Shown piece after piece: positions 1 through 10,051 of a DNA stretch of 64,000 nt. Every line of letters begins with the position of its first letter. Position 1 is the first letter of the stretch. This stretch comes from Luteibacter rhizovicinus (GTDB taxonomy: Bacteria; Pseudomonadota; Gammaproteobacteria; Xanthomonadales; Rhodanobacteraceae). The position numbers and the translations under genes were made by a program. A model generated the notes under the pieces. The model worked only from the letters and a program-made list of their open reading frames with translations, did not search any database and was not told the origin of the DNA. Location: positions 248,001 to 312,000 of the forward strand of contig NZ_SMCS01000005.1 in NCBI RefSeq assembly GCF_004342265.1. Direction: 5' to 3'.

Positions 1-3000
1 TAGGTCTGCGTGCCGTCCTCGGAGGACAGCGTCCAGTCCACCTGCCCGCTGCTGGCCGGCGCTGTCAGGACAAGCTGTGCCGCCTGCGACAGATCGATCC
101 GGTATACGCCCTGCACGCGATCCAGATGCGCGGGATCGGGAACGATGTGCAACGTGCCGCCCACGGACGCGACGGGCAGCGCGTCGGAGCCATTGCTTAC
201 GAGAGTGATATTGACACTGGCCGGATCGGTAGACCCGTCCGTGCGCGTCCAGACGAGGTAATACGTGCCGTCCGCCGGCAGGGCGGGGAACAATGCGGGG
301 GCATCCGACGCACCATTGGCGATGGCATTGCCTTCGGCATCGAGCAGCGACCAGCTCGCGGTGACCGCACCCGCGGGCCATGCGGGCAGATACATCCGCT
401 GTCCTTGCAGGCCGTCGATGCGGGCGAACGTCGGCATGACATTCGAGAACGCGATCGTGCTGGCGACATCGGGCGCGAGCGATGTCGCGCTGGCCATATC
501 GAAGGCCAGGAAACCGTAGTCGAGACCCCAGTTGTAAACGCCCCGGCCGCTGGCGATTTCGATGTCGTAATCGCCGGCACCAAGGGTGAACAGCGCGTAC
601 ATGATGCTGTCCTGACCGAAGGTCCAGTGACCGCTGACATCCGCACCATCGATCGACAGAGTCACGTTGTCGCTGATGTGCGTGAAGCCGATATAGTACG
701 TACCCGGCCGGTCGACGTGCAGCGTGCGCGACAGGACGTCGCCCATCGGCGCGACCGAGCCGTTCTCCACTGTTCCGGCCGTTACCGGCGTGGGCTGCAC
801 CAGGAAAACGGAGACGTCGTTATAGCCGTGGTTGGTCAGGTCGATGTACCACGTGCCATCGGCGGTGGCCGTAAACCACTTCAATCCATCGTTTTCGTTC
901 TGATAGCCGGTCAGGTCCGCAAGCACGCCGAAATCGGATCCGTACAGGACATAACGGGCGTTTTCGGCGCGCACGAAGCCGTACCGGTGTCCCGCCTGCA
1001 CGGTGAGGCTGTACAGCCCGACAGGGCCGGAAACCGTTCCGTTGGCCGTCGCCGGCGTCGCACTGCCCTGCGTGGACAGGGTGAAATCGAACGTGTTGAC
1101 GGTAGCGAGCGAGTTGGCGAAGACCAGACGGTAGTCGCCGGCGGGTAGACGCATATAGAACGACGACTGGGTCAGCGACGTGTTGCCATCCAGCACGATG
1201 CCGTTCGCATCCTGTAGCGACCAGGACACCTGGTACAGGTAGGCGGTCGTCTGCATCGATACGAACGACGTACCGTCGAGATGGAACGTATAGGTCTGCG
1301 CGGCATTGGCGGGCAGGGATACCGATGTTGCGGTATCGACCGGAAGCACGACCGACGCGGGTGCTGTCGTGCCGCGGGGAACGTTCGTCTGCGAGAACGA
1401 CAGGGTCACCGGATCGTTGGTGCCCAGGACGCGCAGGAAATACGTGCCCGGATAGTCGAGTGTGAAGCTGACGGTCGAATTGTTGTTGCCGTACGCAACG
1501 CTCGATCCGAACGCGGTGTAGATTTCCCAATTGGCGTAACCCGTTCCGGTCAGCGCGCCGACGATCGTGACGGTGTCGCCGATGTTTCCGTCGATGCGGA
1601 CGTAATGCGTATCGAGCGAACCGTCGATCGATACGGAGGCATCGTGCCCGCTGGCCAGCAGCGGGGCGTTGTCGACGTCGACGATGCGAATGGCCGACGT
1701 AAGGGCCTGCGGGGATACCGAGGATTCAGTCGAACGCACGGCGAAGAAGTTTTCTCCGCCGCCGCCGTGCGAGCTGCTGTCGAACTCGATCCGGTAGTCG
1801 CCCTTGTCCAGCAGTTGGGGAAGCGGCTGGTTGCCGCTGCGTGTCCAGTCGAGCCAGGTCTGTCCGGAGGCGTCGACAATGCGGTAGTACGACTGGATGT
1901 CGTAGCCCGAAGGCAGCACGACGGCGATGTGTCGCGAGGAGTCCAGCGAGAACGAGAACGACTGCAGATGGCCGTTGTCGTCGTTGAGTACGACCTGACC
2001 GGTTTCGCCGAGGGCCAGCGGCTGCACGACCACCGGTACGGCGGCGGCTCCGACCGAATAGGCGATGGCATCGCTGCGGTTGCCGATGCGGCGCACGATC
2101 AGCCGGTACCCATCGCCATTCAGACGGCGTACGCCGGAGATCCCGCCGATACCGTTAGCGACGATGGTGTTGCCGTGCACGATCATCCAGCCGATATCGC
2201 CGGCATCCGCATCGCCAACGACCAGGGACACCGAGGACAGTGGCGCGCCCGCGGGCAATTCGTAGACGGCGGTGTCTTGTCCGGCGGCCAGCGACGTGGC
2301 GGCAGGCTGCGTGGCGGGAACGCTGCCTGCATCCAGGTTCGTCAGTTCGAAGCGGTACGCTCCGCCCGGTTCGTTCGTCGTGATCCGCAGGGTGTAATTG
2401 CCCGCGGAGAGGACGGTGGGCGAGCCGCTATGTGCGACTTCGTTGCCCCAGGTGTCGATGATGGCGAACTGAGCGCTATCCGTGTCGTTCCACGCGAACA
2501 GGGTGCCGCCCGCGGGCAGACTGAGTGCATACGTGACAACACCCGGCACGTCGGGCGTGACGCCCTGGACGATATCGCCAAGGGCGACGGCCGGTGGCGC
2601 ATACGCGCCCACGGTGAGGCTGTAACCGGCGTTGTCGTTGTCGGCGCCACCCAGCACAAGGACGGAATAACTGCCCGGTGCGATGGGACCGAGATCGAAC
2701 GTGCCGCTGCCGAACCCCTGGGCAACGATGCTCGCATTGGCGTCGACCAGCATCCAACGCATGTCCGCACCGGTAGCGGTGAAGGCGATGCGGGTGTTCT
2801 GGGCCACCGGTACGTCCACGCGCCATATCGCGGCGGCGGAAGGAACGGTCAGCGCATCGGTGATGCCGCCGGCGTTCAGCGCCGGTGCCACGGCGTAGGA
2901 AAGCAACTGGACGGCGGCGACGGTATCGTCGCTCGACGCTTGCAGGGACAGCTCGTAGTCGCCTGCCGCCAGCCACAGCAGATCGCCCGTCGCGGCATCG

Positions 3001-6000
3001 ATCGTCTTCCAGCTACCTGCCGCACCGCGCAGGGTCAGCTTCGCGCGCAGACCGCCCGATGTACCGATATCGCCGAGATGGATATACGTGCCCGTGGACA
3101 GGCTGAAGGCATGGACGGCGATATCGCCTGCATGGGCGAGATGGTCGTTCAGCACGGCGGGCAACGGCAGCGGCAATGGCGCGGCCTGCGCGAACGTCAG
3201 CGTGCCTTGCACGGCGGCGGACAGATCGCCGGTGCGCTCGACGAGCAACGTGTATGCGCCGTTGTCCAGCACCGCGGTATCGACAAGCGTGCCGCTGACG
3301 CCGGATACGATGAGGCGACCCTGCGCGTCGTACAGGGTCCAGCTTGCGTTATTGCCCAGCGACAGGCCGAGGTGAAGTGCGCGCGGCGAGGCAAGGTCGA
3401 GGCGATAGATACCCGAATCGAGGCCGGCCGCCACCGTGACGGCGTTGTCGCCGTCGGTCGTCAAGGTCGCTGCCGCACTATCGAGCGTTTGCCATGCGAA
3501 GTGCGCGCCGTCCACGAGGGCTTCGACGATGAAGTCATAGTCTCCCGCGGCGAGTACCAGGCTCGCCGCGGTGGTGTCCGCGTCGTTCCAGCCATAGGCC
3601 GCGCCGCCCACCGAGATACGCCAGTGCACGCCCTGCGACCCGAGGTCGCGCAGCAGTTTGCCCAGCGGAATGGTCTGTCCGTAACCGACGATGAGCCGGT
3701 ACGTGGTTGCGTCGCCGGCATGCGCGAGATCGCCGGAGAATGCGCTGCCAAGCGATACGGCGGAGAGGTCGACGCCGACCGGTATGGCCGTTTCGGTGGA
3801 CGTCAGCGAATACGCGGCTCCCGCCGTGCCGTGCACCACGACGACCCGGTCGGTGCCCGTGCTTACGGCATGTGCGAGAACGGCGCGATCGAAGGGGCCG
3901 TGACCCGAGAACACCACGCGTCCCGCGCCGTCGTAGACGGTCACGTCGACATTGCCGGCCGTCGCGAGCGCAAGGTCGGCGAGGGCGGCCGTCGCCGCTA
4001 CGCGCCAAACCGCGGTGCCGCCGTCGGCAAGTACGCCATTCGTCACACTGCCGGCGACGAGAAGGGGCAGGGTAGCGATATCGGTCAATGCAACACTGTA
4101 AGCACCGGGTGTACCGGTGCCGTCGCCGCCGATTTGCAGCGTGTATACGCCCGCGCCAAGAGATACCGGCAACGCCGTTGCGAGGTTACCCGTCGCGATG
4201 ACGGTACCGCTGTCCGAGCGCAAGGTCCACGATGCGGTCTGTCGGCTGTCGCCGCCGATCAGGATGCGTGTCGGCGTATCCAGTGCGAGTCGCCACATGT
4301 CGGGAATCGACGTGTCGACGGTCGCACCGGAAAGCGTCGTGCCGATTGTCGCGTCGCCGTGCAAGGCATGCACCTGTGTCAGCGTGATCGCCGATGCGAG
4401 GGCGCTGCCGTTGTCGTCGATGCCGTTTACGAGGACATACCAGGTGCCGCTCGACGGTATCGCCAGAGCCAGGTGCGAGCCCGGCGACAACGATTGCCAG
4501 CCATTGATGCCGTTGCCATTCGCATCGAGTAGCAAGACGTTGAAGTGTCCGGCGTTCGCCGCGTTGGCGAGTTGCACGTAATCGCGCGTGCCGGCATCGA
4601 TGCGATAGACGCCGGCGGCGGTGGACGGTAGCGAAATGTTCAGAGGTGCTGCCGCGTCGAGCGCGGGAGCGCTTCCCAGGAGCATCAGGTTGAAGTCGAC
4701 GTTGCCCGTGGTGAGTCCGTTGGGCAGGATCGTCAGCCGGTAGGTGCCCGCGACCGGCAGCGCCATGTAGCTGCCGAAATAGTCGTACAGGCTTCCGGAC
4801 GACTGCACGCGTCCCGTCGGACCGTCGAGGGTCCAGCCGATGTCGTCGCGGGTGGCGAGGGCGTCGAGTAATGCCTGGTCGGGATGGGCGACCGTGAATT
4901 CGAAGACCAGGCCCTGGCCGACGGCACCGATCGTGGCATGTACGGGCGTGCCCGGCACCAGCGGTTGTACGGCCCCGGTACTGAGCGCGTACAGGTTCAG
5001 GTCGGTCGTTACGGGGGCGGTGGCACTGGCCGAAACGCGTACGACCAGTGCGTAGTGGCCCGCGCGAAGATGCATCGTCTGCGCCGACGAGTAGCCCGAT
5101 CCGGACCACACGCGATTGCCGTAATCGTCGAAAAGATCCCACTGCGTGTCGGCACGCGTGGTCGTCATCGCGCTGCGATAATCGGCTTCGGTCAGATTCA
5201 GGCTATAGACCGTCCTCTGGCCGGCACCTGCCGTCATTTCGATGGCAGTGCCGGGCATCATGGGTAGCTGACTGGCCGGCGTACCGATGCCGAACGAGAA
5301 CGCACCCGTCGTCAGATCGTTGCCTTCCACCGTGAGTACGTACGTACCGGCCGGCAAACGCAGGAGGATGGAAACGTCGTCGAAGTCGCGCGACGTGAAC
5401 TCCGTACCGCGCGGTCCGGACAGGCTCCAGTGCAGCGACGTCGCATGGTTGCCTGGATTGAACGTCAGCAGCGTGGCGGCGTCCAGCGTGAAGCCATAAG
5501 CGATCGTCTGACCTGGCGTGGCGATGGACCCCACGATGGGCGTGTCCAGCGACGCAGGTGCCATGACGACATCGCGACGACCGATCGTGAAGGGGAGTGC
5601 GACGGAAATATTCGGGTTGTTGTTGCGCGGAGTCAGCTGCAGGAGATAGTCGCCGCTCAGTGCCAGCGGGATATTCACGTTGTCCGAGAAGTAATAACCG
5701 GTCGCGGCGACGCGTCCGTCGGGGCCGAGCAGGTTCCAGGAGCCTATCGATGTGTCGGCTACTCCTCCCTTGAAGTAAAGCCGGTCGCCGGCCTCGCCAT
5801 GAAGGTGATAGGAACGGATCTGGTCGCCATTGCCCGTGGAGTTGACCAGTGAGCCAGGCTGGATATCGGGCACGCCATTGGCGTCCAGGATGCGGAACCG
5901 GAATGCGGTCGCCGTGTCCTGGACGTTGCGCAGGTCGAGCGTATAGTCGCCCGCTGCGAGCCAGATCGGCGCCGCGTCGTAGCGCGTACTGTTCCAGCCG

Positions 6001-8783
6001 CTGATCGAATTGTTACCTGCCGACAGTAGCCACTGCACGTTGTCGCTGGGCAGTCCGCCGAGCGCGTCGAAGGTGATCCAGCCCGCCCTGGCCATGCTGA
6101 ACGTATAAGTCGTCGCGGTGTTGCGCGCGGCAAGCGTCCCGGTCACTACGTCGTCGAGTACCAGCGGGCTCGACGGATGATCGACCTGCGCCAGCGTGAA
6201 CGTGTCGCGGCCGTTCGTATTGGAGTACGAGGGGCCGCCGACGAGCAACGTATAGGTACCGCCCGCCGTGATGTCGAACAGGGTTCCGAGAACCGCCCGG
6301 TCGCTACGTCCGGCGACGACGCGGCCATAGGCATCGATCAGCTGGTAGGACGGCGAGTTGCCCGTGCTGCTTCCATTGAGGGCAAGCGTCGTTCCCGCGA
6401 CGGCATCGACGCGGTAGGCCACCGCTGCCGTACCGGGCGAGCGCGTCGTGGTGGTCGGCTGTCCGAGCGCCAGTGCCGGTGCGGCCGATGTGTCGATCAT
6501 CTGGAAGGCATAAGCGCCGTTGCCGGAGTACCACGACGGGTAAAGCGCACCCTGCACGGTCAGTGCATAGTCGCCCGCGCGCAGGAAAAGCGTGCGGTCG
6601 CCGCCGTAAATCTGGACCTGGCTGGCTTCCGTCCCGTACGGCCCGGCCAGCGACCAGATCGCATTCGTCTGGCTCTGCGCGTCGAACGCGTATACGCCGT
6701 CGGCGGGCACGGTGAAGCGAAAGACCTGTGTCGCGTCCCAGGTAGCCAATGTACCCGCGACGACATTGCCGAAAGCCAGCGGCTGACCGCTGGGCAGCGC
6801 GACGGGCGGCGTATTGCCAAGGAAGTTCAGCTGCATATGCAGCGATGCCGCCGCGGCAAGCGCGCCCTGACCTTCGACCAGCAACGTGTAGTCGCCGTCC
6901 GAGGCGAGGGTAAAGGCCGATTCCGTGCCGTCGAGACGGCTGGCTGTCACGACGTCGTTACCGTAGGCATCGACGATGCGCCAGTTCAACGGTCCCCCGG
7001 TAACGGCAGATGCGACGAGCTGCAACTTATCGCCAGCATGTGCCGAAAAACGATAGGCGCGATTGTCGCTGCCGTCGGTCATGGCGACGTCGACGCCCGT
7101 TCCCGCAGTCAGCGCCTGAGCGGCTGCCAGGTTGTTCATGGCGAAGACATAGGAACCCGCCTTGCCGCCATCGCTATCGATGGTGAGCGTGTAATCGCCC
7201 GGTGGCATTGCCGCGATGGTTTTGTCGAGCGATCCGTTGCTGAGGTAGCGGCGCGTGAAGCCGCTGCCGTAACTGCCGGTCAGCGTCCAGGCGATACCCG
7301 TACTGGCCTGCATCGCATCGAAAGCCAGCGTTGTCGCCGAGCTCAGGTGGAAGCGATAGACCGACTGCTGTCCGGGCAACGTCACCGCGCCGGCGATACG
7401 CGCTGGGAAGTCGGGCGACGCCGGATCGAGCACGGTCACGATATCGGGCACGGCCTGGAACGCGAAGCCGTAGTTCGTCTGCGCGGAGCCTGTGTTCACG
7501 GCGAGCGTGAAACGACCCGAAGCGGTCGCCGTGAAGCGCGTGTTGGCGGTATAGGAATTTCCCGAGATGCCCTGATGGCCATACGGATCGAGCAGGCGCC
7601 AGCTGATGTAGCCGGACGACGAGGACCATCCGCTCAGGTCGTAGGACTGCCCCTGGACGAGGTCCATGCTGTAAAGACGCGTGCCATCGGCGACGCCCAG
7701 CGAATTGCTGACGGTCGTCCCGTCGGACAACAGCGTGGCGGACGCGACGCTGCGCATCGTGAAGCCGCTGGCGCCCTGGGTCGTCGTGTAGTCGGTAACG
7801 GTAAGCGTGTAGTCGCCCGAAACGAGCGGGAGCGCATCGCGACTGGCAGCGTATCCGCTGTAGTCGGTCGTCACCACCTTGCCGTTGGGACCGGTCAGCG
7901 ACCAGTAATAGGCGGTGCCGCCGACGTTGTCGAAAATAACGGACTGCGCCTGGTCCACGTGGAAGTGGTAGCGCAATTCCTGTCCGTCGACCGGCGTCGT
8001 CAGGCTCACTGCCTGATTGAGTGAAATGTTGGTATCGACGTCCGCGATGGTGCGCAGGTTGAAGGAGAAATCCACTGCGGCGGTATTGTTCTGCGTGCCC
8101 TCCATCAACAACAGGTACTGGCCGCTATATGCCGTCGTGAAGCCCTGGGCCGTCGACGACAGGGTTTTGGACGAGTCCACCTGGCGCCCATACGGATCGA
8201 CCAGACGCCAGTTGATCTGCTTGTACTGGCCGGTGCTCGTGAGCGTGCCGTCGCCAAGCGAAAACTTCTGCCCGGCCGTCGCGTCGAAACGGTAAACGGC
8301 AGTGTCGTTGCCCTTCGTCAGCGTGCCGGCGGTCGGCTGTCCGATGGTCAGGTCGGCCGCAGCCTGTGCGTCGACGATGCGCAGCGCATAGCTGCCGGTC
8401 GCATCGTTGGTTCCGTTGACGCTTAAGGTATAGGTACCGGCCCGGAGGTCGAACGCGGGGAACTGGTAACCGGCGTCCGTCGCGGCGAAGTTCGAGCTGC
8501 CGAGCTGGCCGCCCGGGCCCGTCAGCGTCCAGCTGATATCGCTTCGATTCGTCAGGCTGTCGAAAACGACGCGGCGATCGTCCTGTACGGTGAACTGGTA
8601 GTGGTTTTCCTGGCCGGGATTGGTCAACGATCCGTTGATCGATATGGCGGCCGGATTCACGTCGCCGGAAAGCAGCACGCGTGGTTCGATGGTTTCGAAG
8701 CGGATGGCGGGACCGGGCGCCGTATCGTGCTCGGCGGCTGTGTTCGCGACTTCCTTGCTGGACGGACGGCTCGACGTTTCCAT
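1..8783 (-). CDS. Giant LEPR-XLL repeat protein (3' end beyond window)
   Basis: One reading frame stays open from the ATG at 8783 to the left edge (at least 2,927 codons), so the C-terminus is missing. The start has a good ribosome site (AAGGGA, 7 nt upstream). Residues 28-41 contain RFETIEPRVLLSGD, the LEPR-XLL signature found near the N-terminus of very large, often type-I-secreted surface proteins; there is no classical signal peptide. The rest is about 28 tandem units of roughly 100-110 residues. Each has a Y-x-F/L strand, a W-x-[LI]-x-[DG]-x-x-G motif and a terminal [AS]-G-[DT]-Y-x-L-x-[VI] strand, resembling PPC-like beta-sandwich domains. Likely an exported adhesin or surface/matrix protein; the function is inferred. 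Any RTX repeats or secretion signal would lie outside the window. A HlyD-like adaptor gene sits 87 bp upstream on the same strand. Confidence 0.9.
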   Translation of the reverse strand, partial: METSSRPSSKEVANTAAEHDTAPGPAIRFETIEPRVLLSGDVNPAAISINGSLTNPGQENHYQFTVQDDRRVVFDSLTNRSDISWTLTGPGGQLGSSNFAATDAGYQFPAFDLRAGTYTLSVNGTNDATGSYALRIVDAQAAADLTIGQPTAGTLTKGNDTAVYRFDATAGQKFSLGDGTLTSTGQYKQINWRLVDPYGRQVDSSKTLSSTAQGFTTAYSGQYLLLMEGTQNNTAAVDFSFNLRTIADVDTNISLNQAVSLTTPVDGQELRYHFHVDQAQSVIFDNVGGTAYYWSLTGPNGKVVTTDYSGYAASRDALPLVSGDYTLTVTDYTTTQGASGFTMRSVASATLLSDGTTVSNSLGVADGTRLYSMDLVQGQSYDLSGWSSSSGYISWRLLDPYGHQGISGNSYTANTRFTATASGRFTLAVNTGSAQTNYGFAFQAVPDIVTVLDPASPDFPARIAGAVTLPGQQSVYRFHLSSATTLAFDAMQASTGIAWTLTGSYGSGFTRRYLSNGSLDKTIAAMPPGDYTLTIDSDGGKAGSYVFAMNNLAAAQALTAGTGVDVAMTDGSDNRAYRFSAHAGDKLQLVASAVTGGPLNWRIVDAYGNDVVTASRLDGTESAFTLASDGDYTLLVEGQGALAAAASLHMQLNFLGNTPPVALPSGQPLAFGNVVAGTLATWDATQVFRFTVPADGVYAFDAQSQTNAIWSLAGPYGTEASQVQIYGGDRTLFLRAGDYALTVQGALYPSWYSGNGAYAFQMIDTSAAPALALGQPTTTTRSPGTAAVAYRVDAVAGTTLALNGSSTGNSPSYQLIDAYGRVVAGRSDRAVLGTLFDITAGGTYTLLVGGPSYSNTNGRDTFTLAQVDHPSSPLVLDDVVTGTLAARNTATTYTFSMARAGWITFDALGGLPSDNVQWLLSAGNNSISGWNSTRYDAAPIWLAAGDYTLDLRNVQDTATAFRFRILDANGVPDIQPGSLVNSTGNGDQIRSYHLHGEAGDRLYFKGGVADTSIGSWNLLGPDGRVAATGYYFSDNVNIPLALSGDYLLQLTPRNNNPNISVALPFTIGRRDVVMAPASLDTPIVGSIATPGQTIAYGFTLDAATLLTFNPGNHATSLHWSLSGPRGTEFTSRDFDDVSILLRLPAGTYVLTVEGNDLTTGAFSFGIGTPASQLPMMPGTAIEMTAGAGQRTVYSLNLTEADYRSAMTTTRADTQWDLFDDYGNRVWSGSGYSSAQTMHLRAGHYALVVRVSASATAPVTTDLNLYALSTGAVQPLVPGTPVHATIGAVGQGLVFEFTVAHPDQALLDALATRDDIGWTLDGPTGRVQSSGSLYDYFGSYMALPVAGTYRLTILPNGLTTGNVDFNLMLLGSAPALDAAAPLNISLPSTAAGVYRIDAGTRDYVQLANAANAGHFNVLLLDANGNGINGWQSLSPGSHLALAIPSSGTWYVLVNGIDDNGSALASAITLTQVHALHGDATIGTTLSGATVDTSIPDMWRLALDTPTRILIGGDSRQTASWTLRSDSGTVIATGNLATALPVSLGAGVYTLQIGGDGTGTPGAYSVALTDIATLPLLVAGSVTNGVLADGGTAVWRVAATAALADLALATAGNVDVTVYDGAGRVVFSGHGPFDRAVLAHAVSTGTDRVVVVHGTAGAAYSLTSTETAIPVGVDLSAVSLGSAFSGDLAHAGDATTYRLIVGYGQTIPLGKLLRDLGSQGVHWRISVGGAAYGWNDADTTAASLVLAAGDYDFIVEALVDGAHFAWQTLDSAAATLTTDGDNAVTVAAGLDSGIYRLDLASPRALHLGLSLGNNASWTLYDAQGRLIVSGVSGTLVDTAVLDNGAYTLLVERTGDLSAAVQGTLTFAQAAPLPLPLPAVLNDHLAHAGDIAVHAFSLSTGTYIHLGDIGTSGGLRAKLTLRGAAGSWKTIDAATGDLLWLAAGDYELSLQASSDDTVAAVQLLSYAVAPALNAGGITDALTVPSAAAIWRVDVPVAQNTRIAFTATGADMRWMLVDANASIVAQGFGSGTFDLGPIAPGSYSVLVLGGADNDNAGYSLTVGAYAPPAVALGDIVQGVTPDVPGVVTYALSLPAGGTLFAWNDTDSAQFAIIDTWGNEVAHSGSPTVLSAGNYTLRITTNEPGGAYRFELTNLDAGSVPATQPAATSLAAGQDTAVYELPAGAPLSSVSLVVGDADAGDIGWMIVHGNTIVANGIGGISGVRRLNGDGYRLIVRRIGNRSDAIAYSVGAAAVPVVVQPLALGETGQVVLNDDNGHLQSFSFSLDSSRHIAVVLPSGYDIQSYYRIVDASGQTWLDWTRSGNQPLPQLLDKGDYRIEFDSSSHGGGGENFFAVRSTESSVSPQALTSAIRIVDVDNAPLLASGHDASVSIDGSLDTHYVRIDGNIGDTVTIVGALTGTGYANWEIYTAFGSSVAYGNNNSTVSFTLDYPGTYFLRVLGTNDPVTLSFSQTNVPRGTTAPASVVLPVDTATSVSLPANAAQTYTFHLDGTSFVSMQTTAYLYQVSWSLQDANGIVLDGNTSLTQSSFYMRLPAGDYRLVFANSLATVNTFDFTLSTQGSATPATANGTVSGPVGLYSLTVQAGHRYGFVRAENARYVLYGSDFGVLADLTGYQNENDGLKWFTATADGTWYIDLTNHGYNDVSVFLVQPTPVTAGTVENGSVAPMGDVLSRTLHVDRPGTYYIGFTHISDNVTLSIDGADVSGHWTFGQDSIMYALFTLGAGDYDIEIASGRGVYNWGLDYGFLAFDMASATSLAPDVASTIAFSNVMPTFARIDGLQGQRMYLPAWPAGAVTASWSLLDAEGNAIANGASDAPALFPALPADGTYYLVWTRTDGSTDPASVNITLVSNGSDALPVASVGGTLHIVPDPAHLDRVQGVYRIDLSQAAQLVLTAPASSGQVDWTLSSEDGTQT

Positions 8784-8870
8784 GACTGATCCCTTCGATG
8801 TGCGTCGGTGCGATGGCACGCGTACGGCACGTTGTTTAACGACGGATAGATAAAACCGGCTGCGACGCCT

Positions 8871-9758
8871 TTACGGCGGCGTGGATGCGAATGTGGCTTT
8901 ACATTTCACGCCGGACGGAAGGTCCAGCGCGCTATTAGGCAGATCGAGCAATACGACAAAGGTGCCGCTGGCCGCGTCGATCACCCGATCGATGCTCGCG
9001 ACGTGTGCGGTGTACGACTTGTCCTGCTGAATTTCCGGAGCGACGCGCACAACGCCGCCGACCTTCGGTTCGCCGAAGGCGCGCATGGGCATCACGACGC
9101 GGACGCGAAGCGGATCGAGCTTCGCGAGTTTCAGGATGGCGTGCTTCGTCGCGCCGGGTTCGACGACTTCGCCGGGCCAGATCATCTGGTCGACGACGAC
9201 CCCGTCGAAGGGGCTACGGATCGTGCGCAGGGCGAGCTGGCTGTTCTGCTGCGAGTATTCCAGACGCGCGATTTCGCGATTTTCCTTCGCTGTCTGCAGC
9301 TCGGCTTTGGCGAGTTTCAGTTCTGCTTCGGCATCGTCGCGATCCTGCGGCGACATCAGTTTCTCGGCGGCCATATCGCGCCGGCGATCGTACTTGCGAC
9401 CGGAAAACTCGATCTTGCTCTCGGCAACCTGGGTGGGACCGGCCAGCTGCGACTTGTAACGGGCGAGATCGGCCGCCGCCTGTTCGGCGTGGGACTCCAG
9501 CGTGGCCAGTACCTGGTTACGCGTTACCCGGTCGCCGCGTTTCACCGCCACGCGATCAAGCAACCCGGCGACGGGGGTTCCTACCTCGACGGTCTGTGCC
9601 GGTTCGATGAGGCAATCGTAAGAAGGGGAGGAGGGAGGTGGGGCGGCCGTCGCCTGTGCGCAGTAAAAAACGAACGCGCAAACGCCCGCGCGTGTCGCCG
9701 CTTTCCGATGCGAACGATACCCTGGCCCCGCCTGTGGCGAGACATGCGTACGAAGCTT
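8871..9758 (-). CDS. HlyD/RND-type periplasmic adaptor subunit
   Basis: This is a membrane-fusion-type adaptor. After a probable signal sequence (hydrophobic AGVCAFVFYCAQATAA) there is a first lipoyl half (VEVGTPVAGLLDRVAVKRGD), then a charged coiled coil rich in Ala/Glu/Lys (AELKLAKAELQTAKENREIA), a second lipoyl half (TIRSPFDGVVVDQMIWPGE) and a beta-barrel. It is short for the family (about 295 aa) and ends soon after the barrel. The frame is open upstream to a GTG at 9806, but the TTG at 9758 has a spaced AGGGAG, so I prefer it; the start is uncertain. It precedes the giant LEPR-XLL gene by 87 bp, which suggests the pair is co-transcribed and that the adaptor helps export or anchor the giant protein. 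No inner-membrane transporter or TolC partner is visible beside it. Confidence 0.75.
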   Translation of the reverse strand, partial: KLRTHVSPQAGPGYRSHRKAATRAGVCAFVFYCAQATAAPPPSSPSYDCLIEPAQTVEVGTPVAGLLDRVAVKRGDRVTRNQVLATLESHAEQAAADLARYKSQLAGPTQVAESKIEFSGRKYDRRRDMAAEKLMSPQDRDDAEAELKLAKAELQTAKENREIARLEYSQQNSQLALRTIRSPFDGVVVDQMIWPGEVVEPGATKHAILKLAKLDPLRVRVVMPMRAFGEPKVGGVVRVAPEIQQDKSYTAHVASIDRVIDAASGTFVVLLDLPNSALDLPSGVKCKATFASTPP

Positions 9759-10051
9759 CAATCCCTTGCTCCCTGCCAGATCACCGTAGCGGTGCGGGTG
9801 CACCACCCCCTGTTTGCGGTGTTCTGGCCGCGAAATCTATCGGAGGCCCACGGGCCGGGCAAGGCATACTTGCGAACGTAAGAAGTTACGGAATGGAAGC
9901 TTGCGGGACTCGCAAAAACCTTCGTTATGGAAACAAGAGGTTGCGATCGAATGCTCGACGAAGATGGCTATGTCTTCACGTTTCGAGAGGGGGCGAAAGC
10001 GAGGCAGTCGTGTAGTCCTTCCCCTACAAACTTCTGCCTATGGAGGCGCCT

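Noticed and set aside
1281..4532. Plus-strand frame of 1,083 codons
   Set aside because: It lies opposite the giant LEPR-XLL gene and shows no domain; its arginine-rich, low-complexity composition is typical of the complementary strand of a high-GC gene. The minus-strand frame has clear repeats.
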